Positions 1 to 7,595 of a stretch of 12,208 nt of DNA are shown here, piece by piece. Position numbers and translations under genes: made by a program. The first letter of the stretch is position 1; every line of letters begins with the position of its first letter. Location: assembly GCA_000934385.1 (NCBI GenBank), contig KN880892.1, forward strand, positions 1-12,208, in the 5' to 3' direction. The notes below the pieces were generated by a model that saw only the letters and a program-made list of their open reading frames with translations, was not told the origin of the DNA and ran no database searches. Source of the stretch: Cylindrobasidium torrendii FP15055 ss-10 (taxonomy: Eukaryota; Basidiomycota; Agaricomycetes; Agaricales; Physalacriaceae).

Positions 1-841
1 AGTTATGATCAATGATACTATGCTGGGATTCTTAAATCGCGCGCATATCGCATTGTGATCGGAGTGTATGATTAGGCGCACAGTTGCACGACCAGTACAA
101 TGTTGTAAGATACACAACATGTCATTTCTGCCTCGGATACATCAACTGAGATCTTTTGCGGCGGATTTACTGATGTACAAGCCCGAATCACGATCACACG
201 ACTAACATACTGCCTTAGAAGGCCATTTTTTTGCGCAATAATGTGATAAAAGAATTTCATTCCGATATGAGTAGTGAAAGGTGATTTACGTTTCTCACCG
301 ATTTCGCGATGCACAGCACAAGTTCGCATTCAAGATCATCTCCAAGGTCGTCAGTAAGGGGGAAAAGTAAGGCGTAAGTAGCATCGTAAGCAAGCAAAGC
401 AAGCAGTGAGTAAAGAAGCATGTCCAAGGGGGTCCATCATAAGCGCAAAGGGGAAAAAGGAGCACCCAACAAACACACACGCACTAGGCGCAGTACGGTC
501 GGTATGTACAGCGGTGGGCGGACAGAGTGTATGTAGTAGGTACAGATAACGCGGGAGGTGAGATATAGGACAAGAAGCGGTATTCAAGAGTATATGACGA
601 GTTGCGAGGGGAGGAGAGTGGGATGGAGGAGGTAGATGATCAGTGCATGCTGCGTCGCGCCTACGCACGATCCGTTGTTATTTGTGTTGGGTCTGTAGGT
701 ACATGGAGGTCGAGCGGAGGAACGAGAGACGAAAGCGGACTGGCGAATGTCGGATAGTATGAGAGTGTTGGAGTTTTCGGGGTTGAGGAATAGAGGTATC
801 GCTTCGCAGGGGTTTTCGCCAATCCACTTCACGTCCTGTCT
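1..841. other. Left flank, 3' of the membrane-protein gene; no supportable gene
   Basis: This stretch lies downstream of the stop codon (842-844) of the minus-strand membrane-protein gene, so its right part should hold that gene's 3' UTR. The plus strand is purine-rich from about 340 to 640, for example the G/A run around 606-636, so the minus strand is CT-rich. Several open frames exist here, but their translations are Leu/Ser/Pro-rich in the way CT-rich DNA gives by chance, and none shows a domain. One minus-strand ATG frame (257-421, 54 codons, Leu-rich N-terminus) could in principle be a small membrane or secreted peptide, but nothing beyond base composition supports it. I saw no RNA gene or mobile element. 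Confidence 0.6.
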
Positions 842-3415
842 TTACGTTGGTGTCCACTCCGCATCGAGCCCACCTACCCATGGGCTCATCAACAATGGGC
901 TGAGGGGCGCATCGTTCCCTCGCTTATCATGCCCGTTGACCATGTCTGTGTCCGTTCGTCTAGCTTCCATAGGCGGCGTCTTGGGGTCTGCGAATGGGTT
1001 GGATGCTGCACCTGTTCGGATGTCCAGGGCGGCTGGCCGAGTATCAATGCTGATGCGCTCAGGTGTGTACGCCCTCTCTGGTTCGCTCAGCTGTGTTCGG
1101 TGGCCAAGTGCCGACACTGCAGGAGAGATGGCGCCGCTGACGCCCGGTCGTCTTCTTCCACTCGACGAGATGCTGTTCGCGTGTCCAAGACTTGAAGGGC
1201 TGCGGGAGCGTGGTCCAGTGCTGTATGGGTCGGAACCAGAAGAGGGATCCTTGCGTGAGCTGTGCATGCCGGCAGAATGAGCGTTGGAAGAGCCTGAAGA
1301 CGGTTCCTTGCGCGAGGCAGGTGCTGAGCCAGCTGCACGGCTCGCGTTCGGGCTGAAGTGCGAGCGCATTGAGTGCAGCGAGCCACTCTCAGATGTTGAC
1401 TCGGCTTGACTGGGTCGTGGCTAAAAGCGAAAATCAGCTTCCTGGATAGAGCGACGAAATAAGACACTAACTTGTCCAAAGGTTGCTCTGTTCCCTGCTC
1501 CCCCGGGAATGCCAGTCATATTCCGCCAGCGGTCGAAGGTTGGTGGCGGCGCCTGCTCGAGAGGGTCGATGATCGTCGGCATCTTTGTGTCCACAGGCGT
1601 AGGCACCCTCGGCGATGACATTGCTTCCAATGCAGCAAATGACTGCGGGAGACCAGGCAAGGATGCCCTTGCTGCAGAATAGGGCGACAGAACAGGTTGA
1701 GGCACAGGTGTGTCGAGAATGTCGCCCGTGGGTGGCACGTTCTTGGGCAATGTTCCATAGCTCGAAAGCGTCGGGGGCAAATCTTGAGGGGCCTGGAGAC
1801 CTTCCTGGGAGTTGCTGGGAGGCGTCCAGCGCATGCCGAGCTCGACCTGGCTCATTGAAGTGCGAAGCCGTGGGGGAGGGGTCGGGACATGAACAGGCGG
1901 GATGCGCTGTTGGCTCGAGCCTAGTGAGCTGCTGGCATCGTAGTACTGTGTTCCGCCTGAAGCACCGCTCTGCCTGCTCGCGCCAGAGACTGGACGTTCT
2001 CCCTCGGTGGTAAGGCCAAGGACTCCGCCCCGCGTCTGTCTTTCCGTCATCTCTGGAGAAGCCGGTGGTTCGTCACGAAGAAGAGAGCTAGTGGACTCTG
2101 GGTCATGGTCCGCTCCAGAATTGCGCCTAAGACCAAGAGAAGAGCCAAATCGCCAATTAAAACGGCCAAAGCCTCCCAAGGCACCGAGAATCGGAATTCT
2201 CGAGCCGCTAAGTTCAGGCTCGAGTGGCAACGCGTGAGTTTCAGGAGAAGTGCGAACACCATCGACCCTTATCCGCCGCGCTGTTTCTACAAACGCAGGT
2301 TCCATATCCATTGGTGCAGAAGAACGATGGGTGCGTCGGGACCCGATGGATCGCTGGCTGGACTGGTTGTCGACAAGACGGGGTGCGGGATAGGCGGACG
2401 GCGGGGGCAAGCCAAGTTGCATATGGCCGTCGTCTGATGGAATCAAGCTGGATTCCTCGTCTTCCTGGCCTTCTTCAAGCGCATGGAGAGAGCCACCTGT
2501 CATGCTCATACGGTAGTCGTCTCCTGTGCTTATCCGGCGTCCAAAGTCATTGTCGATGGGTCCGATACGCAGAGAACGTTCCCTGCTATCGAGCGGTTGA
2601 CCGTAGCCAGAGTTATTCGATGACGATGCGGAGCTATGTGTACTGACGACAGCAGGAGGGACTGCACTGCGCGATTGTGACTGGCGCTTTTTGGGCGATG
2701 CAGTGTACTTGTCAAGCACCAGCGCGTCACCTTCGGTGGTTCCGGTCAGATTGGGCGTCCGGGGCGGGCTCGGAGTCCTTGTGTTGCGGGGTGGGTTTGC
2801 GAAAACCTGCCATTCGTCAAGCGCCTCGGCTGGTGCTGTGGGATCCGACGGGAATTCTTGGTACGATTCTTGGTCGTTCTCACGGCGCCGGCGCCGACGG
2901 AGGAAGAGAATCAGCAGGAACAGGAAGATGGCAACAGCCCCGAGAATTGAACCGACGATGATGCCAACTAGTTGACCGCGGTCCAGGCCGCCACTGGCCA
3001 TGGAAGTTGGTGTGGATGTAGGTGTTGTTGACGAGGATGTGTTGGTGAGGGTAGGGGATGATGAGGATGGGTTAGAGGATGACGGGTTGGAGGTGGAGGA
3101 AGGTATCGCAGTGGAGTCGGTGGTGGTGGGTATCGCAGTTGATGTAGAAGTAGTTCCACCTGGGCCAGTAACAGTGACAGTAGCGGTCGGCCCTGGAGGC
3201 GTTAGGCCGCCCCATGTCCAGTATTCTCCCAGTGGTATCTTTTGGCCGTCAGCCAGGTCACTGTAAAGCTCGGTGCGACGTACACTCGGGCCGTAGTACG
3301 TCAACGGGAGATAAAGGAGGGTGCTGGACGTGGCGACGGGGTTGCCACTGTCGTCCGTGATAGTCGTGGCTACGTATGTGAGCCATTCGGGCAGCTCTTG
3401 GGATTCTTGAGCCAT
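842..3415 (-). CDS. Single-pass membrane protein with Ser/Thr stalk and long disordered cytosolic tail
   Basis: Function is unknown; the architecture resembles fungal cell-surface sensor or mucin-like proteins. Exons on the minus strand are 3415-1472 and 1420-842, joined in phase 0 across a 51-nt intron. A further 45-nt in-frame intron (3283-3239) is likely. The product is 840 residues, or 825 with that intron removed. Unspliced numbering: residues 1-85 contain an aromatic-rich segment (LPLTYYGPS; EYWTWGGL) and no signal peptide; about 87-140 is a Ser/Thr/Pro stalk; about 149-172 is one hydrophobic helix followed by six arginines, predicting N-out/C-in topology. The remaining 650 or so residues are low-complexity Ser/Pro/Arg sequence, including two near-copies of SRK(E/D)PSSGS near the C-terminus. 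The ATG at 3415 has A at -3 and G at +4; the open frame extends five codons upstream but without another ATG. No WSC or other named extracellular domain is visible. That it is a gene is fairly sure; its role is not. Confidence 0.82.
1421..1471 (-). other. Intron (51 nt) in the membrane-protein gene
   Basis: On the minus strand it begins GTTAGT at 1471 and ends TTTTAG at 1421, with a CTGAT branch-like site about 13 nt before the acceptor. Without splicing the frame stops at the intron's own TAG. Splicing in phase 0 joins it to a further 192 codons of the same Ser/Pro/Arg-rich character (…FGQ|PRPSQ…), which supports the junction. Confidence 0.85.
3239..3283 (-). other. Probable in-frame intron (45 nt) in the extracellular region
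   Basis: On the minus strand it starts with a strong donor GTACGT at 3283, has CTGAC about 13 nt before the end, and ends AAAAG at 3239. It contains no stop and is a multiple of three, so reading through it is also possible. Removal turns YYGPS-(15 residues)-IPLGEYW into the continuous YYGPSIPLGEYW, dropping a charged stretch from an otherwise aromatic/hydrophobic segment. The AAG acceptor is weaker than the usual YAG, so splicing is likely but unproven. Confidence 0.6.
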
Positions 3416-3720
3416 GCTGGTCCGAAGCAAGGGGAGTGGTTTTTTTCTTCTATGTGGATCGTCGTGAAGTGAGCGTGAAAATCTGATTTGCTACGCGTCA
3501 GTCAAGCGCTGATAGGCCATTGCGAACGCACATAAGAGTGTCGTGGTGTGTGAGGGAGTTGTGGGGGCGCTAGTGATGGTGGACAGAGGCAAGCCTGCAA
3601 CGGCAAGTGCGACTTACGTCCGAGGCCCGCGCTTTCGAGCAAACATCCCACACGTGACTCTTACGTTGCCGTCGGCTGGCCCCGATCTGTTACCGTCCAT
3701 CCATCTTTCTTCTCGCCATC
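3416..3720. promoter_or_regulatory. Divergent promoter shared by the membrane-protein gene and RAD6
   Basis: These 305 bp separate two start codons pointing away from each other, so both core promoters and both 5' UTRs must fit here. Visible elements are a CACGTG palindrome at 3651-3656, 65 bp from the RAD6 start, a TTACGTC half-site at about 3614-3620 resembling CRE/ATF-type sites, and a pyrimidine-rich stretch (about 3694-3720) directly before the RAD6 ATG, typical of fungal leaders. No clear TATA box is seen on either strand, which suits housekeeping expression. Co-regulation of the two genes is an inference from geometry only. Confidence 0.6.
3651..3656. promoter_or_regulatory. CACGTG E-box-like site upstream of RAD6
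   Basis: This is a perfect CACGTG hexamer followed by AC (CACGTGAC). In fungi this core is bound by bHLH factors of the Cbf1/Pho4 type. It lies 65 bp before the RAD6 start codon and about 235 bp before the divergent gene. A six-base site also occurs by chance, so the binding role is inferred. Confidence 0.35.
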
Positions 3721-4305
3721 ATGGTCTGTTACTCTTGCTCGCTAGGGCCGACCTACTTATCGCCCTACAGTCCACCAACTGCCGCCGCCGCCTCATTCGC
3801 GACTTCAAGCGCCTCTCGTCTGATCCGCCAAGCGGAATCTCAGGCAGCCCATGTCCGGACAACATCATGCTATGGAATGCGGTCATCTTTGGTCCTGGTG
3901 CGTGCCCATCCTGACTACGTACGGGCACTGTTAATCTTCACTACAGGCGACACACCATTTGAAGATGGCACCTTCAGACTAACATTAACTTTCGACGAGT
4001 CGTATCCGAACAAACCACCGACCGTCAAGTTCCTCTCCCGCATGTTCCACCCCAACGTCTACGCGAATGGCGAACTTTGTCTGGATATCTTGCAGAACCG
4101 CTGGTCTCCCACGTACGATGTCGCCGCCATCCTGACCAGTATTCAAAGCCTCTTGCACGACCCCAATCCAAATTCGCCTGCGAACGCTGAGGCTGCCCAA
4201 TTGTACCGTGAAAACATGAAGGAGTACGTCCGTCGTGTCAAGGCTACCGTAGAAGAAAGCTGGATGGACCCGGACGACAAGATGGAAGGACAGGAGAGCA
4301 CTTAG
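3721..4305 (+). CDS. RAD6: E2 ubiquitin-conjugating enzyme Rad6/Ubc2
   Basis: Exons are 3721-3723 (ATG only), 3771-3897 and 3947-4305, giving 162 residues. The spliced N-terminus [16 protein letters not shown] matches the Rad6 family start, and the active cysteine falls at residue 88 ([10 protein letters not shown]), the same number as in yeast Rad6, which confirms both the start and the introns. The UBC fold covers about 4-150, with HPN at 78-80, the PxxPP region at 64-68 and a conserved Ser120. The enzyme takes ubiquitin from E1 and, by family knowledge, works with Bre1 (histone H2B), Rad18 (PCNA in post-replication repair) and Ubr1 (N-degron turnover), in nucleus and cytosol. The C-terminal tail is short (about 13 residues) and only mildly acidic, unlike the long Asp/Glu tail of budding yeast. 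Identification is firm. Confidence 0.97.
   Translation: MVCYSCSLGPTYLSPYSPPTAAAASFATSSASRLIRQAESQAAHVRTTSCYGMRSSLVLVRAHPDYVRALLIFTTGDTPFEDGTFRLTLTFDESYPNKPPTVKFLSRMFHPNVYANGELCLDILQNRWSPTYDVAAILTSIQSLLHDPNPNSPANAEAAQLYRENMKEYVRRVKATVEESWMDPDDKMEGQEST
3724..3770 (+). other. RAD6 intron 1 (47 nt), directly after the start codon
   Basis: The intron begins GTCTGT immediately after ATG (3721-3723) and ends CTACAG at 3770. Splicing joins ATG to TCC ACC AAC TGC CGC, restoring the Rad6 N-terminus MSTN…RRRL. The donor is not a strong consensus, but no other start gives Cys88 in register, so the call rests on protein homology. Confidence 0.88.
3898..3946 (+). other. RAD6 intron 2 (49 nt)
   Basis: Donor GTGCGT at 3898, CTGAC branch-like site at 3911-3915 and acceptor CTACAG ending at 3946. 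It interrupts a glycine codon (G|GC) in the conserved [11 protein letters not shown] stretch; splicing restores that sequence exactly. Confidence 0.95.
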
Positions 4306-4861
4306 AGTTGAGCATTGCCCATTTATTCGCGTTACCCCGACAACTCTCAATTTCTATCCCTCATTGTATATCATTCTACTTATCATAATTCATAATCTGC
4401 GCGAAGAGTATCATCACCGGACCATTGGTGCGACTATCCAGAGCTTGTCATTTTTGATGGAATAGAGGTTGGCAGGGAGCCAATTCCATTGTTTGCGAGG
4501 TGGAGACGGCTCATAGTGGTGCTACACTCTGGTCGGAGATGGGATGTTTCGAGTGTTCTCCATGAGCGAACAAGACATTAGGAACGTCCAAAGTTGGCGT
4601 CCTGAAGTACGACCGGATTGCCTCAGACTTTCAAGTGCGAGTGATCGGATTCTATTTATCTTGAGCACCCGACCGCGCCATTGTCCACTGCAGTGAGGGC
4701 GCACGGCGCGGGTTCACGTCGGAGGAGTCCCTACCCCGGATTTCTTGACGCTGAATACGCTTTTGTGGACAATGATCCGTGTAATGCAGATCGGGCTCAG
4801 TACCATTGTGTTGTCGCTCTTGGCACGGGCGTAAAGACTCTGCCGTGACAAAGTTTGTACG
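4306..4861. other. Intergenic region between RAD6 and the Stealth gene
   Basis: It holds the RAD6 3' UTR and the promoter of the next gene. An AT-rich, T-rich segment at about 4345-4395 (TTGTATAT, CATAATTCATAATC) is a plausible 3'-end and polyadenylation zone, though no exact AATAAA is present. The remainder (about 4400-4860) contains no TATA box I would defend and no open frame with recognisable protein character. I saw no RNA gene. Confidence 0.5.
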
Positions 4862-5032
4862 ATGAAACACCTTGGACGTTATCTTCGACCACTACCACCA
4901 CCACCACCACCATTACCACGGTTTATTTTGACGAAAGAGCGGACGCGCACGAACGACAGCCAAGGGGATGCGCTGGATCACGAACAGCTGGAAATCGTCT
5001 TCCTATCTGCCGCTCTCCCAGTCCGACCGTGA
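4862..5032 (+). CDS. Upstream ORF overlapping the Stealth start codon (56 codons)
   Basis: An ATG at 4862 with A at -3 opens a 56-codon frame that ends at TGA 5030-5032. It overlaps the first 65 nt of the Stealth coding region in a different frame. Its product would start MKHLGRYLRPL and contain six consecutive prolines encoded by the ACC-type repeat. If the mRNA begins upstream of 4862, this frame would intercept scanning ribosomes and lower translation from 4968; if transcription begins later it is irrelevant. It may also mark a missed upstream exon. The peptide itself resembles nothing I know. Confidence 0.3.
   Translation: MKHLGRYLRPLPPPPPPLPRFILTKERTRTNDSQGDALDHEQLEIVFLSAALPVRP
4888..4917 (+). 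repeat. ACC trinucleotide microsatellite
   Basis: Ten triplets of the form ACC ACT (ACC)6 ATT ACC, with an uninterrupted run of six ACC units at 4894-4911. It lies 50-80 nt before the Stealth start codon and encodes the poly-Pro run of the overlapping upstream ORF. Length variation between strains is likely for such a run. Confidence 0.85.
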
Positions 5033-7595
5033 TGATGGCACAGAGGGAATTGAACTCCTCCCTGAGCACGAGCACAGCACCACAGCCAGCGCGAGTCCAT
5101 GGAACCGTGCCAGTGGCAAGAAACGCACTAGTCTGCGACTGGCCGTCGTAGCTGGCGCTTTACTCTCTCTGGCAATCGTCTTCTTCTCATTTGGAGCCTC
5201 ATCGCATTCCTCCGTCGTTTCTGGCGAGACCGAGAGCGCCTATGGCGCCGTCCCCCCATCGCCATCACCACCACACAATCACTCTGAACCCTCGGTTCTT
5301 GATTCTCCGCCTGGGACGCCCGATGGCTGGTACTTCTACACCCACAATCGCACCTTTGTGTCTCCGCATGTCAGCGGGGCTGACAAGCGCACATACCACC
5401 GAACGCGTGGGCAGCGTATTCTACTTGACCCCAAGTGCGCAGAGCAATGGGTCGCACGCGGCACGGTCTGCAATGACCTCGCAGATGCACATGACAATGC
5501 AGTTCTCAATGGTGATGATGGGCGCTTGGATGTCATTTGGACATGGGTGAATGGCTCAGATCCGTATCTGGCAAAGGTTCGTGCTGTTGCGGTCAAAGAA
5601 GACCTAGAGGACATAGCCCAGAAGCCAGAAGAGAGCGATGAAGATGAAGACGATGATGAAGTCGAGGAGGACGAGGAAGACGATGAGGACGAGGACGAGG
5701 ACGAGGAAGAGGAAGAGGATGAGGAAGATCAGAAAGAGGAGAAACCTATCGCTGGGTCTGCAGAACACCACTTCCGCGACCACGACGAGTTGCGCTATTC
5801 GATGCGAAGCGTTTACCAGAACGTACCGGCCGCTATCATTCGCAAGCTACATTTGTTCACCTCCAGTCTTCCGTACGAGGCCACAAACTCTACAACCAAC
5901 ATCACCGCGCTCTCACAGACCGGCCGGATGGGACATGTCCCAACATGGCTCAACCTCACCGGAAACGACGTCCAAGCCCCCGCCATCGGTATCATTCATC
6001 ATTGGGAGAACTTTCGTGTCACGGACAACGTTCTGAGAGATCATGACTATCCTGAAGGCGAGGAGGGAGCGAAGCAGTGGCGTGGCAAGTATCTTCCAAC
6101 CTTCAACAGGTTAGTTGTCTGCATACCCAAAAATGCTATCTAACAAATCTTTTAGTCTGTCTATAGAAAGCCAGTTCCCTCATATCGAAGAGTTCAAGGA
6201 TACTCTGCTGTATCTGAACGATGACTACTTCATCACGCGACACATGTCCACTGGCGACTTTGCAACATATCTCTACGGGCCTGTCTTCCGTATCCAGCGC
6301 AATTGGAACTTTGGCTTCATCACCGACACAGGCTGGTACGAATGGAAAGCAGACATGGAAGGAGAAGCGGTATGTATCCCCCACACTCTCAAATTCACCC
6401 ACGTCTAATCACATAATCGTAGCCAACGCTGGAACACGCCAATTGGTATCTGAATGACCGATTCGGCGGTAGAAGGCGAGGATACATCAAGCACGTCGCG
6501 CGTTCGATGGACGTCACCATCCTACGTGAACTCAACGTTGTCTGGCCCGACGTCCTCGCTACCACAGCCTCCTCACGTTTTCGCGGCCACACGCCCCAAG
6601 TACACCTCGCCTTCCTCCAGATGTACTACCACATCGAAAAGCACCGCGAAGCGCTCCTCTACTCGTTTCTCGTGCTCAGAGCAGACCAGGACCAAGACGG
6701 ACGCCTGACGCCGAGCGAGGCGCAGACGCTTCTGAACGAGCTTGCGGGTAAAAAGCAGAATAAAGGCGAGGATATCCATGTCGACAGTAATCCTGTGCGA
6801 ACGTCGGAGTATAGAGATAATATTGCTCTCTCTGGGGAGACGCCGCCGAAAGAGACGAAATACCTGTTTACGAGCGCGGATGGCTACCCTTATGTGCCCA
6901 AGCACAACGACGACAAATCTGAATGGCCGGCGTACGACCCGCAGGTCGGAGGCGTGTGCAGGGTCAAATGGGACTGCTTTAACGAAGGCTTTGGGGAGAG
7001 AGATGTGGGCACGCAGGATCTGTTCAAGAGATGGATGTTCATGGATCCTACGTGTGGGGACTGCGCTATCGTTGCTCTTCTAGGTCAGAGCGGGAGCACA
7101 GGGCTCGAGGCGTTTCTTCCTAGACCGCGGGACGATGATGTCCCTGTGGATATGGATGAGTACGACATCGTTGGTGGGAATGTCGCTCGATGGTGGTATG
7201 GAGTATTCGACCCGACTCGCGCGATGCTCAAGAACCCGCGCGCCTTTGCTATTCGGAATATCCAGCGGTATTCTTATGTGCTCGGTAGGTCTTTTGCGCT
7301 CGTATCCATAAGTTCGAATGCTGACGTTCACTCAGGCGATACGCCTATGAAATGGCTTCAAGTGAAAGACACTTCCATCAAATCGACGCTTGACGAGCTC
7401 AAAAGCCCGAGCAGTGAGTTCGCGCTCGTAGCTATCAATGACGATGTGAAGGATGGTGCTGAGATGGGCCCTACCGACAAACTCTTGCGAGGATGGTACC
7501 ACGCACGATGGAGCAGCGTACGAGGATGGTGGGAAGGCTGGCTGCCAGACGACGAGGATGGAAGCGGAGGAGGACTCTTTAGCGGGTGGTGGTAG
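4968..7595 (+). CDS. Stealth-family sugar-phosphate transferase (Xpt1-like), type II membrane protein
   Basis: Exons 4968-6109, 6156-6369, 6423-7284 and 7336-7595 give 825 residues. The family moves a sugar-1-phosphate from a nucleotide sugar onto a glycan, as in bacterial capsule enzymes, animal GlcNAc-1-phosphotransferase and Cryptococcus Xpt1 (xylose phosphate, Golgi). Seen here: a cytosolic N-terminus with KKRTSLR, one hydrophobic helix at about 58-76, then a lumenal part with CR1 (LDVIWTWVNGSDP, about 187-199), an acidic run at 221-258, CR2 (PTFNS…YLNDDYF, about 378-406), CR3 (ANWYLNDRFGGRR, about 458-471), a canonical EF-hand loop (DQDQDGRLTPSE, 540-551) and CR4 (FALVAINDD…LLRGWYHARW, about 767-793). 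Several N-glycosylation sequons fit a lumenal domain. An in-frame stop at 4929-4931 makes 4968 the first usable ATG. The family is certain; donor and acceptor are not, so no symbol is given. Confidence 0.93.
5628..5744 (+). repeat. Acidic codon repeat (GAC/GAG/GAT/GAA) inside the Stealth gene
   Basis: A nearly unbroken run of Asp and Glu codons, with imperfect GACGAG/GACGAGGAA repeats, encodes residues 221-258, between CR1 and CR2. It is in frame and without stops, so it looks like an expanded low-complexity insertion rather than an intron. Such a stretch could bind divalent cations or simply be a loop; Stealth enzymes of the Xpt1 and GNPTAB type need divalent metal, but that link is inference. 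Confidence 0.85.
6110..6155 (+). other. Stealth intron 1 (46 nt)
   Basis: Donor GTTAGT, branch CTAAC at 6140-6144, acceptor TTTTAG ending at 6155. It splits a serine codon (AG|T) in the CR2 motif; splicing restores PTFNSLSIE, whereas read-through meets a stop at about 6141. Confidence 0.96.
6370..6422 (+). other. Stealth intron 2 (53 nt)
   Basis: Donor GTATGT, branch CTAAT near 6405, acceptor CGTAG ending at 6422, phase 0. Splicing joins EGEA to PTLEHANWYLNDRF, which is the CR3 region; without it the frame stops at about 6406. Confidence 0.95.
7285..7335 (+). other. Stealth intron 3 (51 nt, in frame)
   Basis: Donor GTAGGT, branch CTGAC at 7321-7325, acceptor ACTCAG ending at 7335. It contains no stop and is a multiple of three, so a retained form stays open and would add 17 residues. 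The spliced product reads YSYVLGDTPMKW, and the splice signals are strong, so removal is the expected state. Confidence 0.85.

Noticed and set aside
257..421. Minus-strand 54-codon ORF with a Leu-rich, signal-peptide-like start
   Set aside because: The strand is CT-rich, which yields Leu/Ser runs by chance. Other ATGs lie just upstream in another frame and nothing else supports a gene.
747..1369. Plus-strand ORFs of 177 and 88 codons over the 3' end of the membrane-protein gene
   Set aside because: They are antisense shadows of the second coding exon (842-1420), whose frame and splice junction are better supported.
2007..3266. Plus-strand ORFs antisense to the membrane-protein gene, such as the Val/Asp/Glu-rich frame at 3000-3266
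   Set aside because: They mirror the Ser/Thr/Pro stalk codons of the real gene on the other strand and have no independent support.
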